Numbered from the stretch's first letter, positions 1 through 10,543 are shown. The stretch is 64,000 nucleotides of DNA from Dermanyssus gallinae (GCA_003439945.1 QVRM01000443.1:18764-82763); one strand, 5' to 3'. Notes: generated from the sequence alone by a model not told the origin. Numbers and translations are program-made.

Positions 1-420
1 TTTCAAACAAACAGTTTAACAATTGCCGTACATACACGCCAGTATAGTCAGATCGGCCAGCGAGGTATACCGATATGCCAAGCGTTCTGTAATGGAAAGT
101 CTTTACAAGTTTTTTTTTTTTTCACTATGATTATTTATAGAAAAACAATAATTATTTTCAAGTAACACACTTTATTGACGGGACAACGATAGTGATAACC
201 GACAACTTTAACATAAAAGAGTGACGAGTTCGAACCGGGCGCGACGCATACCCGTTCTCGAAACAGTCCTTCTTAAGATGGTTGTAGATTTGGGTTAACC
301 ACAGTACCTGTGCTGTACATTTAGGTGTAACTGCAAGTACTCTCACAGTGCAGTAGTAGTAAAACCAAATCTCGAATGAAAAAAGTGACGACAAATTAAG
401 GTTTTGTAGCTTAAATAGGT
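1..420. other. 3' flank of cuticle-like gene 1
   Basis: No gene is visible here. Bases 1-75 resemble about 21117-21190, and the stretch from about 80 to 420 resembles the 3' flanks of the other copies (about 9180-9520, 13915-14250 and 22060-22240). This stretch is therefore the downstream end of a duplicated unit. It is AT-rich with a T-run near 110-121. Confidence 0.6.
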
Positions 421-423
421 GGC

Positions 424-429
424 TTTATT
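424..429 (-). terminator. Polyadenylation signal of gene 1
   Basis: AATAAA on the minus strand, about 40 bases beyond the TAA stop at 468-470. The same hexamer stands at the same distance in the other three close copies (9526-9531, 14256-14261, 22246-22251). Confidence 0.7.
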
Positions 430-467
430 ATACAAGTGTACATTTTTGAAAATACAAACAAAAATGC

Positions 468-1381
468 TTAATATCCATGGCCATATCCGTCTCCGTAACC
501 ATGGCCGTAACCATGACCGTAGGCAGCAACGGGTGCGACAGCGGCAACCTTGGCGACGGGCGCGGCGTACGCACCGTGGCCATATCCGTGACCGTATCCG
601 TGGCCGTAAGCGGCAACGGGGGCGGCCGCCACCTTAGCAACGTGGCCGTATCCGTATCCATGTCCGTAGGCGGGCGCGGCGTGGCCATATCCATAACCGT
701 GGCCGTAAGCGGGAGCGGCAACGGCGAGCTTAGCAACGGGGGCGGCGGCAACGTGCTTGGTCACGGTCGAGTACGACGACACAACGGGGGCGGCAGCCAC
801 CTTCGCTACGGCACCGTGTCCGTATCCGTAGCCGTGGCCATGGCCGTAGGCGGCTACGGGCGCAGCGACGGCGTGTCCGTACGAAGGGCCGACAACAGCG
901 GCGTGACCATAGACGGGAGCGGCGGCAGCAAGTCCGTATCCGTGCCCGTATCCGTGTCCATGTCCATATCCGTGTCCGTAGCCGGTGGCGTGGACTCCCG
1001 CAACGGCGGCGACGGCGACGAGGGCGACCTTCTGTAATTAATAATTAAAAGAAAACGAAGAAGAAAAAGAAGCAGAATTAGATGATGAACAAAGACAATT
1101 ATGCAAACAGGTAATTGTCTCTCTGCGTCTTCGAAGACTGTCTAACACCAGCGACATCTAGACACCTGCGGTTGCTCAAGATCGAATCGACAAACGCCAC
1201 AGCAAGCACGTTTTTAGTGACGAGACAAACCAGCTTCAGGCTCAGTTTGGTCTAGGCACGACAGGGCGCCTATCGCAGTAAGTAACAAAATAAGCTAAAA
1301 GTAGCTAGTACATAGCACACAAAGTTGTTATAGCAAAAAGCACGAGTAGCGGTAGTCCGGCGTGCCACTTACAGCGAACAT
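468..1381 (-). CDS. Secreted Gly-Tyr-His/Ala-Pro repeat cuticle-like protein, copy 1
   Basis: Two-exon gene. Exon 1 codes only ATG TTC GCT (1373-1381) and is followed by a GTAAGT donor at 1372. Exon 2 (468-1031) follows a TTACAG acceptor, in phase 0. The 190-residue product begins MFAKVALVAVAAVAGVHA, a clear signal peptide (cleavage likely after residue 18). The mature part alternates GYGH runs (about 19-36 and several later blocks) with Ala-Ala-Pro-Val segments. A conserved SSYSTVTKHV lies near residues 88-97. Such low-complexity Gly/Tyr/His and AAPV proteins are typical of arthropod cuticle, so an extracellular structural role is inferred. No chitin-binding R&R domain is seen. Copy-specific changes include one Asp replacing His in the C-terminal repeat. 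The splice model is read from sequence, not from transcripts. Confidence 0.82.
1032..1372 (-). other. Intron of gene 1
   Basis: 341-base GT-AG intron with donor GTAAGT and acceptor TTAATTACAG. Genes 2 and 3 have introns of the same length; gene 4 has 361 bases. A purine-rich stretch on the plus strand (about 1048-1078) gives a pyrimidine tract just before the acceptor. Confidence 0.75.
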
Positions 1382-1453
1382 ATTTGCAGTTGATTTGGGT
1401 GTTGTGTCAGGGTGTGCAACTGTGAACTGTGTTATCGTGCTGGCTGCCGCCGT

Positions 1454-1461
1454 CTTATATA
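1454..1461 (-). promoter_or_regulatory. TATA box of gene 1
   Basis: TATATAAG on the minus strand. An arthropod-like initiator, CACAGTT, lies about 33 bases downstream with +1 near 1428. That would give a 5'UTR of about 47 bases before the ATG at 1381. Confidence 0.75.
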
Positions 1462-1555
1462 CCCTTCGCTTCCCTCGCAGTTCCCATGAGTATCCTTTCC
1501 CAGCAGCCGGCATCGTCCGGGGCCCTGGAGCCCCGGCGACGGGCGGGTGGGGGGA

Positions 1556-1583
1556 AGCTGCGTCAAAGCTGGGCCCAGAACAT
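1556..1583 (-). promoter_or_regulatory. Conserved upstream block of gene 1 (CTGGGCCCAG palindrome)
   Basis: A 28-base block about 95-125 bases upstream of the TATA box contains the palindrome CTGGGCCCAG. It is repeated at 10646-10673 and 15454-15481, and with one change at 23435-23462, while the surrounding DNA varies more. This is a candidate binding site or core-promoter-proximal element; the function is inferred from conservation only. Confidence 0.45.
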
Positions 1584-1856
1584 CGCTGAACTTTTCCGGA
1601 ACCCAATTCGCGCACACCTTCTGGCAACTCAACCTGTCGTGCACAATATCGTCCACACTGTTCTCACGCTGAACGCTATCATCACTACAGACATTCGCAA
1701 TGTGACACGCCGATTACTTTTCTAGGCTTTTCATCTTATCGATGAGTTAGGCCGTGATTGTCTTGGGGCATAACCCCAACACAGCTGGCCTTTACGAAAA
1801 CCGGCACCCCTCTTTCTCATTGACCTGTCGGACATACAGTCTTCCGGTATACGGTG

Positions 1857-1858
<2 letters not shown>

Positions 1859-1946
<88 letters not shown>
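1859..1946. repeat. (TA)n microsatellite, about 88 bp
   Basis: Uninterrupted TA dinucleotides in the upstream flank of gene 1. The homologous tract is much shorter at genes 2 (about 10950-10974) and 3 (about 15735-15766). All are followed by the same TTCCACCATCCGGCGATGAA sequence. Confidence 0.95.
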
Positions 1947-1950
<4 letters not shown>

Positions 1951-2222
1951 GTATATATATTCCACCATCCGGCGATGAATATGGGTCGGTTAAATGCCCT
2001 TCGTGGTCATAACTATGATAACACGTTGCTGTTCCTCAAAAGCTAAAATTCTTTGGGAATGCTATGATGTGCTCACTTATTTCTTACTCTTTATATATTT
2101 CAATTCATAAACAAACAGGGCTTGATAGATACATCCAGTTTCTCCCTTCCAGCTATTTACGAGTTTGTCAGCTGAATTACCTATTGAACGCTAGTTTTCT
2201 AGTTTCTCCTAAACAGAGAGCT

Positions 2223-3469
2223 GCCGCATCAGGTGCCGCGGTGTAACAAATGCTGCATTTAAAGAGAGCGTGTACCATTATCGCTGGATGAACACCACTG
2301 TTCACGTAGGGCCTACATTATTCAAAACGGAACAAAGCCAGCAGAACCCCGCCTTAGGTATCGTCGTAGGCATTCCTGCACCGCACGCTTCTCTTTGTGT
2401 CTTTGCAAGTGTATGAGGCTAGATTTTGCCTTCGTAAAAGTCAACCAATTCCGCACCTGCATCTTTGGCTCTTGCTTCACGACCGCTGTGCATAGGCGTT
2501 ACCCGCGCAGCATTTGTGGTGTTATAATGGCTTTGCACGCATGTTTCTCCACCAACTCATTCATCTGCACTTATGCGCGCTACGTTGCTCCAACTGGATC
2601 CACTATTGTCAGGCCACTCTTAGCCACTTAGACTTGTCCACGGGCCTCACTCGGGCAATGAAACGTTTGTGATTGTGAGTTTTCCTTGTTCTAAAACTAA
2701 GCCAGCTTATTTGATCAACCTTGCTGAACTTTCAGACATTATTAAGAATGTCTCTATCCTACTTAACGGGCACTTAGAAGGTAGGTTTATCATTTTTTAC
2801 TTACAAAACCCCCTTATATTGCTGCGTTTGCAAATGTAAGCGTAATGCTGCGTTTTAAGGGAAAAAGCTATTGGAGATCTTTGTATTTCAAATCTACCTA
2901 AGCATCGAAGGCTTTGCGCATGCAGTTGATGCCCGAATGCGTTAGCCTCCAGAAAATATCCTGTTTGTTCAAGTAATGTTTGTTAGATAATTCTTTAAGT
3001 GTGACATCTCGATGTCGAGACATTTCGATGTGTCTCTTCCAAGTCTTTGTTTGAGAACACCACTACTGAAGTCTTCCTTAAGTTAAATATTAGATTTATT
3101 GATAGATATATTTCCACCACAAAGTGGGAGCCTGTGTAGTTCTGGCAGAGCAAGATGACTTTTAATCGATCGGAAAGTTCTCTAGACTAACGTGCATCTA
3201 CTCCGGCAGTAGACTTAAGAACATCCCAGAACTGACTACAAAGCTAGAGTGCCCAGCTTGCGCGATGCAGCACTCACAGCCATGACTTTTGACGGAGACA
3301 ACAGCGCCTGCACTTAACAACAAACTAATAGCAGCATAAGTAGCTTTGTTGGTTGTCCCTTTTTTTTAATGAAAAAGCCATTTACATGGCAATCAGGGTC
3401 TAACGAGAACAAAACGCCGAAGGGCTCCTCAATAGGCTCCTGTCTCCGATCACTACCTGCACTATAGTA
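2223..3469. repeat. Duplicated upstream segment, copy at gene 1
   Basis: About 1.25 kb that aligns collinearly with 17790-18966, the flank of gene 3, with many substitutions and small indels. It holds no recognisable gene; all reading frames are short. It is best read as part of an old segmental duplication that carried the gene and its upstream flank. Confidence 0.7.
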
Positions 3470-3594
3470 TCTCCCCTGAAAAACAGAGAATGCGTCTTAT
3501 ACGAGACAGCGTATATGGGCCGTGGCTTCTCTTCCCGATACGTTCGGCCACTACTTATTAATGACATAGAATGGACGACACATTTAAAAAAACC

Positions 3595-4020
3595 CGGATC
3601 TGAGTTTATCTCTTTTACGGAAGCCGAAGTAAGACTAGCAGTTACATAAAAGCAAAAGAACAGGTCAGCGTCGCCTGACCAAATCGTGTACGAGCACTTA
3701 AAAGGCAACATACGTATTTTATGCTTCCCATTAACAAAACTTTCACAAAATGTGCCTACGCGAGGGTAGAATACCCGATGAGTGGAGAAATAGCTACCTA
3801 CAGTCTATTTATAGGGGCAAAGGAGATGCTACAAACCCAAAATCATACCGACGCATCTCCTTAACAAGCGTGATATATGAAGTGCTTACTTCACTCGAGG
3901 CTCTATGACCGCACAATCGATGAACTTCCAACTGAACAATACGTTTGTTGACTTAAAAACCGCCCTTGACTGCGTACCGATGGATCGTCTTTTGCAAGTC
4001 ATTCACAGCATCCTGTCTAA
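3595..4020 (+). pseudogene. Decayed reverse transcriptase fragment of a LINE
   Basis: Interrupted frames still read like RT fingers and palm: FTEAEVRLAV, then SASPDQIVYEHLKG, then WRNSYLQSIYRGKGD, SYRRISLTSVIYEV, and FVDLKTALDCV (the first catalytic-Asp motif). Several stops and frameshifts separate these blocks. The clade cannot be fixed. It lies directly upstream of the CR1-like LINE and is probably an older insertion. Confidence 0.65.
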
Positions 4021-4883
4021 AGATTTTAATCTCTACTTATATTATGTATAAGCACATCCACAATGACTTTTTGAGTAGTACAAATGTTCGCGGCTGCGAA
4101 GAGTGGCCCTATCTCCACAGGAACAAAAGTAAGCTTGCGGTTATGCACCTAAATGCAGGCACCCTGGGACTTAAAAAGTCGGGACAGTTGGAAAATTTGA
4201 GTGGCTTTCTTAGTGATGAGGGAGCGCAAATCGACGCTGTGGTTTTTAGTGAGACATGGCTGAAGGATGTTGACATTCCGGCTTATTCACTTGAGGGGTT
4301 TGACTTTTTTGCGTCACATAGAAATGTTGACAGGCTTGGAGGTGGGGTTGGAATCTTTGTTCGTTCAACCTGCAAGGTTCTCGCATCTTTTGGGCTAAGC
4401 AGTGCCGACGGTAACGTGCAAGCGGTACGTGTCTATATTAAAAAGCATATGGACTTTGAAGGCTATATCGTAGGTTTTTACTCGAGCAATGCAATTTATA
4501 AAGATACTTTGCTCAACATTTTGGATGATATTTTGCCCAGAAGCTCCTCACTTCCTTGCCTAGCTCTCGGTGATGCGAATGTCAATTTGTTAGCCGAACC
4601 GTCGCCCGCAGACTATATCTCCTTCTTTTCGTGCAGGGATCTGATCCATCTTATCGATCGTGTCACACGTCCCCTCTCCCGCACTTGTATTGACCATATC
4701 GCAGTTCGTAACTGCTCCGGCTTTTCTATTGTCCAACCAGCGATTCTCGACACCTTGCTTTTTTCAAACCATCTACCAGTCCTTGTCTTCATTTCTGATG
4801 ACGGCGAAGAGGGCAATGCATCTCAGGTTGAATCTCGCGTGCCTTATCGGGCATACGATAGAGCTAGCATCGATCTTTTTTAA
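3966..4883 (+). pseudogene. LINE copy A: endonuclease part of ORF2
   Basis: A 305-codon open stretch. Residues about 52-300 form the apurinic-endonuclease-like domain that nicks target DNA in CR1/Jockey-type elements. Key residues are visible in SETWL (catalytic Glu), GDANVN (Asp/Asn) and SNHLPV (the usual SDH has become SNH). The first 50 codons belong partly to the upstream RT relic and are probably not part of the original ORF. The frame ends at a TAA just after a run of six T; a lost T there explains the shift to the next frame. Confidence 0.75.
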
Positions 4884-4912
4884 GCCGCGTCGGCAAATCA
4901 TCCTGGCTCACC

Positions 4913-7013
4913 GTGTTCGATGCAGCAGACGTCGACTTAGCTCTTGAGGCTTTTCGAGATATTCTTTTTAACCTCTACGAGTCTTCTTTTCCACTGCGCA
5001 CTAAAACTCGCAGAGACGGCGCGCCAAAAGGATCATTCTCATTTTCTCCTAGATTGCGACGGCTCCGCCGGCACGCCAATAAGATGTATCGGGGGCACAA
5101 AAAGATGAATTCTCCCGAGAGTAAACTTTTATATCAAGGGAGCCGTAGGCGGTATCTTTGTGGCTTACGCGCCGCTAGAACTGCTTTTTACAGATCACGG
5201 TTCGATTCGTTGCGCAGCGACTCAAGAAATCTCTGGAACTTCATCAATAAAACATGTGGTAAACAAAACCGCTCAGTAGAACTGCCTCCCACTCTGACTG
5301 TATCTCCTAATCGGTCTGTTACTGAACCACAAGAAATTGCCGATGAGCTCAATCGGCACTTTGCAACTATTGGTTCGGTCACTGCCGCGCCTCTCTGCCT
5401 ACAAGGCGATTTAGCGCCCATACTTGCAGATCTATGGAACCACAAGGGCATTTCATTGAGTTTTCGCCCAGTGTCTAAGTCCGAAGTGTACTCACTCCTA
5501 ATCAAACAAAAAGCGAGCTGGAGCTCTGGGGCTATGGGAATACCCGGTAAACTTCTAAAGTTAGCGGCCCCTTTCATTGTCGGACCCCTGACAAAAATTG
5601 TGAATCTCTCCTTTACCTCTGGGATCTTCCCCACATGCCTCAAGGCCTTGTATGTAACTCCGCTCTATAAAAAAAAGGCGATAACACTCTACCGGGCAGC
5701 TACCGTCCTATAAGCCTGGTGGATTATGTGTCCAAAATACTAGAAAAAGCGGCTTTGTCAAATTTGAGCAACATTTGGAATCCATTCACTTTTTGTCGTC
5801 GCAGCAATTTGGCTTCCGCCATGGTCGTTCAACGGAGCTGGCCCTCGCACATTTATGGCAGTCTGTCGTGGATTCAGTAGAATCGACAAAAATATGTCTC
5901 GGAATTTTCCTGGATGTAGCCGCTGCCTTCAATTGTCTCAACCACGCATTCATCCTACAAATGCTGCACGTATTAGGGTGTTCATCGGGTGCAATCGACT
6001 GGCTCCGCTCGTACCTAACCTCAAGAACTCAAGCAGTAAGAGTTGGTACAGTCGAATCTGCATGGAGACCGGTAGATATCGGTACCCCCCAGGGTTCAGT
6101 GCTTGGACCTCTGCTGTTCTCAATCCTCATCAATTTTATCCTCTTGAATATCCAGAAAGAAAACTTGGGCAAGCCGATCGCTTTTGCTGATGACACAACG
6201 TTACTTTTTCGGCTCAACGCTTCCGAAATCAATTCGAAGTTGCCTTACCTCCTCTCGCAAGAGAAAACAGTTATTTCAATCTTCAATAAATTTGGTCTTG
6301 CTGTTAATACCAGCTAGACCAACGTTATTTTATTCCGAGCCCCCCAGCTAAGGATGCACCTTAACAGGAAATTCTATCTAGCAGGGAGTGAGTTGGTCTT
6401 TTCTGACACCGCAAAATGCCTCGGGCTTATACTACATGAGTTCATGAGTTGGCGTGCCCATCTGGACTATATCAGGCCCAAATGTTATGCCATAATCTCA
6501 ACGCTTTTTCGCATGCGGCTTATCGGAGTACCTATAGATGGCCTTATAATGGTATACAAAACACTGTTTTTGCCAGTTATCCTCTACGGTATCCTTATAT
6601 GGGGTAGTGGGTTCGAGGTAGTTCTTCGTAGGGCTCGTATAATACAAAACGACGCTCTAAGAGCTGTATTTGGCAGGCGACGCAGAGACTTCGTCAGTGA
6701 TCTCTATAGGGCACATAATCTCCTCACGATCGATTCATTATATTTGCTGAAGGTTGCCGTGCTGGGCTTTAAAATTACTCAGAATATTATTCCCTACGAT
6801 GTTTCTTTTCCTCTTGTTCCCTTGTTTCGTAAAACCTCGAGGCGTGCCACAACATTCGTAGGGCCATTAGTTACTAAGAGATGTAGTCATCAAGCTCTTG
6901 CTTCTCGCTTGCCCGTGATATGGAGTAATATACCACAGCGCATTCGCCGCATCACTTCCCTGAATTGTTTTACACGTGAGGTCCAGAAATGGTTACTCAC
7001 TAGTGGGTGTTGA
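4913..7013 (+). pseudogene. LINE copy A: reverse transcriptase part of ORF2
   Basis: Three open blocks in series (4913-5713, 5775-6317, 6354-7013). Fingers: MGIPGKLLKLAAP and LTKIVNLSFTSGIFPTCLKA. Palm: GIFLDVAAAFNCLNH, GTPQGSVLGPLLFS and AFADDTTLLF. Thumb: VFSDTAKCLGLIL, LFLPVILYGILIWGSG. The catalytic aspartates are present. The first two blocks are in different frames, while the last two share one frame and are separated only by a TAG codon at 6315-6317 and a 12-codon gap. Confidence 0.8.
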
Positions 7014-7116
7014 CATGGCGGAGGAACACGTACTATTTGTGTTGTGTTAGGATGTCTGATTCTGCAAGGCTGAACAAACTTATTTTGTGATTGTCCATGG
7101 CTGACAGCAAGATATC

Positions 7117-7117
<1 letters not shown>

Positions 7118-7176
<59 letters not shown>

Positions 7177-7197
7177 ATTATTATTATTTATTAATAT
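7118..7197. repeat. (TTA)n tail of LINE copy A
   Basis: About 80 bp of TTA trinucleotides directly after the LINE 3' end. The sister copy ends in the same repeat (about 13086-13160). Here the tract is interrupted by an RLE-LINE fragment and resumes at 8333. Confidence 0.9.
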
Positions 7198-7199
7198 TG

Positions 7200-8332
7200 T
7201 TTAAATGTTACAATTGTGAGGTGTGAACGTGTACTCCTTGTCTTCTTCTAACTCCTAAATATTATTCCATGGAACCGACAATACAGCCGGCGTTTCCTCG
7301 GCACACAGCAAGCGACAGCAGTTGCCGTAGAAACTCGCCTTCGCGCCGATTCCCTGTGAGATCTGTAATCCGTTGGCCCAGCTCACTGATGAATCTCTTG
7401 GTTCCCTTGCTTACCGGGCCCATTGTTTCCATCGATATTGGCACTACGATATAACTTGTCTCCAGTTCTTGGTACTTGCGTTTTTTCCCATTATCTGCGC
7501 GCTCGGCAACCCATCCCGCTTCTAGTGAACTGTGGCGTATATACGAGGGAGCCACTGTAGCATCCCATACCAAGCATCTGCCGTTAGCCCATAGCGGGAT
7601 TGTTACACCGTCTGGTCTTTTGTCGTCATGAAGTCCTATTCTGGGCTCGAGCGTGCTTGGTATACCAGCTTTGCGTAAGGCTCTTCTTATAATTGCATTG
7701 ATTTCAGCGTGTCTAGAAACTCTACCATGGCTTTTGATGCAGCTAAGAGGGTGAAGTCCATCCTCAGTTACTGTGGTACCACATGCGCGGCAACTGTAGG
7801 GGTTGCAAACCGGGGCACCTATTCGAAGAGCTGTTACCATGCGGAATGAGGTGTTGTCCAGCATGGTACCCAGCTGCGGGGAAGGGAGACACTTTAGAAA
7901 GCCTCCACTAAATGTGTCCCGTGCTGCCAGAAAGACAGCTTTTTCCACTGGAGATTGGAGGTTGTCTAACAGCTCTCTAGCTGCAGCGCTGCATCTGTAG
8001 GAGTCCAATGTATGCTGTGTGGGACGTTCTTGCCAGGGGCCTGGTCCAATTGTTTGTCTAGCTATTAGCTCTGCAGCGTCTTTGGCTCTTGTGATTCCTT
8101 GGCGGATGTCTGGTTCGACCAACGTTTTTGCGAGTTTACCAAATTCCAATAGAGACGCGGCATAGCACATGGGAGCCAGCTCCGCCGCTGATCTAATACC
8201 AAGTCCTCCTTCGGCAATTGGAAGGGTTGCTCTTTTCCAAGTGTCATCATGCAGGTCGACGTTTAATACTTCACCTAAAATGCTTCTTGCGGTATCGTCG
8301 TAAGCTTGAAGATCTTCGTGGCATTTAATAGC
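7200..8332 (-). mobile_element. 3' fragment of an RLE-type non-LTR retrotransposon
   Basis: Open reading from about 8330 down to the stop at 7262, roughly 355 codons. It is the C-terminal part of an RT polyprotein followed by a restriction-like endonuclease. The features are a GGLGIRSA block, a CRAC-x8-HPLSC zinc-knuckle, a run of basic residues, then KRPDGVTIPL and WDATV, which supply the PD...D residues expected of the RLE active site. This type of C-terminus is known from R2-superfamily and related elements; the exact clade is not certain. It is 5'-truncated and sits inside a (TTA)n tract. Related pieces occur at 41039-41425, 60546-63160 and 63180-63785. Confidence 0.75.
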
Positions 8333-8350
8333 TATTATTATTATTATTAC

Positions 8351-8425
<75 letters not shown>

Positions 8426-8428
8426 TAT
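8333..8428. repeat. (TTA)n/(ATT)n microsatellite
   Basis: Continuation of the LINE (TTA)n tract on the far side of the RLE fragment, with two ACT variants. The following sequence (from about 8430) is the same as that after the (TTA)n of LINE copy B. Confidence 0.85.
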
Positions 8429-8429
8429 T

Positions 8430-9180
8430 CAATTTTATAATTTTTTAAAAGAGAACTAAAGCATTGTATAATGCAGTTTCTTTAATAAACCACGATTTGA
8501 ATATACGCAATTATGGGCCCGATCTATATCCTCATACGTGACAGGTTGGTCCATAACTGCATCTTTATCAAAACGGCGACCATTGCGTCAGGGACCCAAT
8601 CATACTGAGAACCGGTGTCGCCCAAGGAGACTCTGTACACTTATTTCTCTAAATCCTATACGTGGCAGGTCCGGTGGAAGTTCTACGAAAAATAAAAGCA
8701 CCACATGCGTCTTATGCAGATGACCTTTTTACAAAATCCCGCGACCACTTACAGTTATATCTTGTGCAAATTGGATCTTAGAATGCGAACAGGAGCTAGA
8801 TTCTCGGCAGGCTTTCTGTGCAGAGATTTCCACCCGCGAGTATTCAATAAGAGAATGCACTTTTCATTTCAACACTTTCTGCAGGTGGATCTAGATTCCT
8901 TGTCGTTATATGAAGAGAACGAGCTAGGAAAAAGTTTAAGTGACATAAAAGGTTGCGTAGCTATAATTGGATTGACTTTTTTTGCTCTTCGTGGGTCTTA
9001 TAGTCGGCTATAGGATGAATAATTATTTCTGCAGCAAACGTCAGATCTAGCGTTAAGTTGTATCTGTCGTGACCGTTAGTGGTATGGTCGTGATCATTAG
9101 TGGAACGCGTACCCGGTCTAGTTTTTTGAGGGAATCCTCGTATTTTAACCATGTCTGCTGGCTTGGCTTAAGAGGTACAA
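8430..9180. repeat. Array spacer, copy A
   Basis: Nearly identical to 13165-13915. It includes the RT fragment and about 380 bp without recognisable content. Because both LINE copies are followed by this same sequence, the LINEs were copied by segmental duplication, not by two insertions. Confidence 0.85.
8475..8800 (+). pseudogene. Decayed RT fragment in the array spacer, copy A
   Basis: One interrupted frame contains RTGVAQGDSV and, about 40 codons on, ASYADDLF, the two central RT palm motifs. A stop lies between them. The copy at 13200-13530 has the same arrangement. The remainder of the spacer up to 9180 has no recognised gene; a short open frame (8705-9013) runs over it but is out of frame with the RT motifs. 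Confidence 0.6.
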
Positions 9181-9525
9181 TGCCAAGAGATGCGTTCTGT
9201 AATTGAAAGTCTTTACAGGTTTTTATTTGTTATTTTTCTTATGAATATTTTTTTTTTTAAATTAATTTTTTTAAGTAAAACACTTCATTGACGGAACAAC
9301 GAAGGTGATTACCGACAACCTTAACATAAAGAGTGAAGAGTTCGAACTGGGCGCGACGCACACCCGTTCTCGAAACAGTCGTTCTTAATATAATTGTAAA
9401 TTTGGACTAATCACAAAACTTGTGCTGTACACTGTAAGTACTCTCACAGTGCAGTAGTAGTCGTAAAACCAAATTTCGAATTAACAAGTGACTACAAATT
9501 GAGACATTATTCTTAAATAGGTGGC

Positions 9526-9531
9526 TTTATT
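9526..9531 (-). terminator. Polyadenylation signal of gene 2
   Basis: AATAAA on the minus strand, 39 bases beyond the stop of gene 2, matching the other copies. Confidence 0.7.
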
Positions 9532-9569
9532 ATACATGTGTACATTTTTGAAAATACAAACAAAAATGC

Positions 9570-10471
9570 TTAATATCCATGGCCATATCCGTGTCCGTAA
9601 CCGTGGCCGTAACCATGGCCGTAGGCAGCAACGGGTGCGACGGCAGCAACCTTGGCGACGGGCGCGGCGTACGCAGCGTGGCCATATCCGTGACCGTATC
9701 CGTGGCCGTAAGCGGCAACGGGGGCGGCCGCCACCTTAGCAACGTGGCCGTATCCGTATCCATGTCCGTAGGCGGGCGCGGCGTGGCCATATCCATAACC
9801 GTGGCCGTAAGCGGGAGCGGCAACGGCGAGCTTAGCAACGGGGGCGGCGGCAACGTGCTTGGTCACGGTCGAGTACGACGACACAACGGGGGCGGCAGCC
9901 ACCTTCGCTACGGCACCGTGTCCGTATCCGTAGCCGTGGCCATGGCCGTAGGCGGCCACGGGCGCAGCGACGGCGTGGCCGTACGCAGGGCCGACAACAG
10001 CGGCGTGACCATAGACGGGAGCGGCGGCAGCAAGTCCGTATCCGTGTCCATGTCCGTATCCGTGTCCGTAGCCGGTGGCGTGGACTCCCGCAACGGCGGC
10101 GACGGCGACGAGGGCGACCTTCTGTAATTAATAATTAAAAGAAAACGAAGAAGAAAAAGGAGCAGAATTAGATGATGAACAAAGACAATTATGCAAACAG
10201 GTAATTGTCTCTCTGCGTCTTCGAAGACTGTCCAACACCAGCGACATCTAGACATCTGCGGTTGCTAAAGATCGAATCGACAAACGCCACAGCAAGCACG
10301 TTTTTTAGAACGAGACAAACCAGCTTCAGGCTCAGTTTGGTCTAGGCACGGCAGGGCGCCTATCGCAGTAAGTGGCAAAATAAACTAAAAGTAGCTAGTA
10401 CATAGCACACAAAATTGTTATAGCAAAAAGCACGAGTAGCGGTAGTCCGGCGTGCCACTTACAGCGAACAT
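9570..10471 (-). CDS. Secreted Gly-Tyr-His/Ala-Pro repeat cuticle-like protein, copy 2 (hybrid)
   Basis: Exon 1 codes MFA at 10463-10471 (GTAAGT donor). Exon 2 is 9570-10121, in phase 0. The product is 186 residues with the same signal peptide, GYGH runs, AAPV segments and SSYSTVTKHV core as copy 1. It lacks the 18-residue insertion of copies 3 and 4. The gene is a mosaic: its intron and 3' side carry the variants of copy 3, whereas from exon 1 outward it carries those of copy 1. It is likely a functional secreted structural protein, since the frame, splice sites, TATA box and poly(A) signal are all intact. Confidence 0.82.
10122..10462 (-). other. Intron of gene 2
   Basis: 341-base GT-AG intron. 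It shares with the gene 3 intron the variants at positions corresponding to about 10160, 10233, 10301-10309 and 10374-10384 and differs there from gene 1, with a few private changes. Confidence 0.75.
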
Positions 10472-10543
10472 ATTTGCAGTTGATTTGGGTGTTGTGTCAG
10501 GGTGTGCAACTGTGAACTGTGTTATCGTGCTGGCTGCCGCCGT

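Larger units (their letters stand above)
4040..7197 (+). mobile_element. CR1/Jockey-like non-LTR retrotransposon, copy A (degenerate)
   Basis: Reads through an APE-type endonuclease and a reverse transcriptase in one direction. The endonuclease (about 4120-4840) shows LNAGTL, SETWL, GGGVGIFV, LGDANVN, CIDHI and SNHLPV. The RT (about 5400-6320) shows a GTPQGSVLGPLLF motif and an intact FADD. A thumb/C-terminal region runs to the stop at 7011-7013. The element ends in (TTA)n. Disruptions visible: a one-base loss in the T-run near 4875, a one-base loss in the A-run near 5668, a frameshift near 5760 and an in-frame TAG at 6315-6317. The 5' end is not certain and no ORF1 is recognised. The first and last reading blocks are otherwise well preserved, so decay is moderate. 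Confidence 0.85.

Noticed and set aside
428..751. A second minus-strand frame over exon 2 rich in Pro, Leu and Thr
   Set aside because: Overlapping shadow frame of the repeat exon. It lacks the signal peptide and is out of phase with the intron.
477..1037. Long plus-strand open frames antisense to exon 2 in all four genes (182-206 codons)
   Set aside because: They mirror the sense exon; the GGC/GCC/TAC codon set leaves no stop on the opposite strand. Splice sites, signal peptide, TATA box and poly(A) signals all support the minus strand.
1754..1978. Tyr-Ile repeat frame
   Set aside because: Translation of the (TA)n tract; the same artefact appears at every TA microsatellite (for example 17275, 40235, 43347, 47299, 59127).
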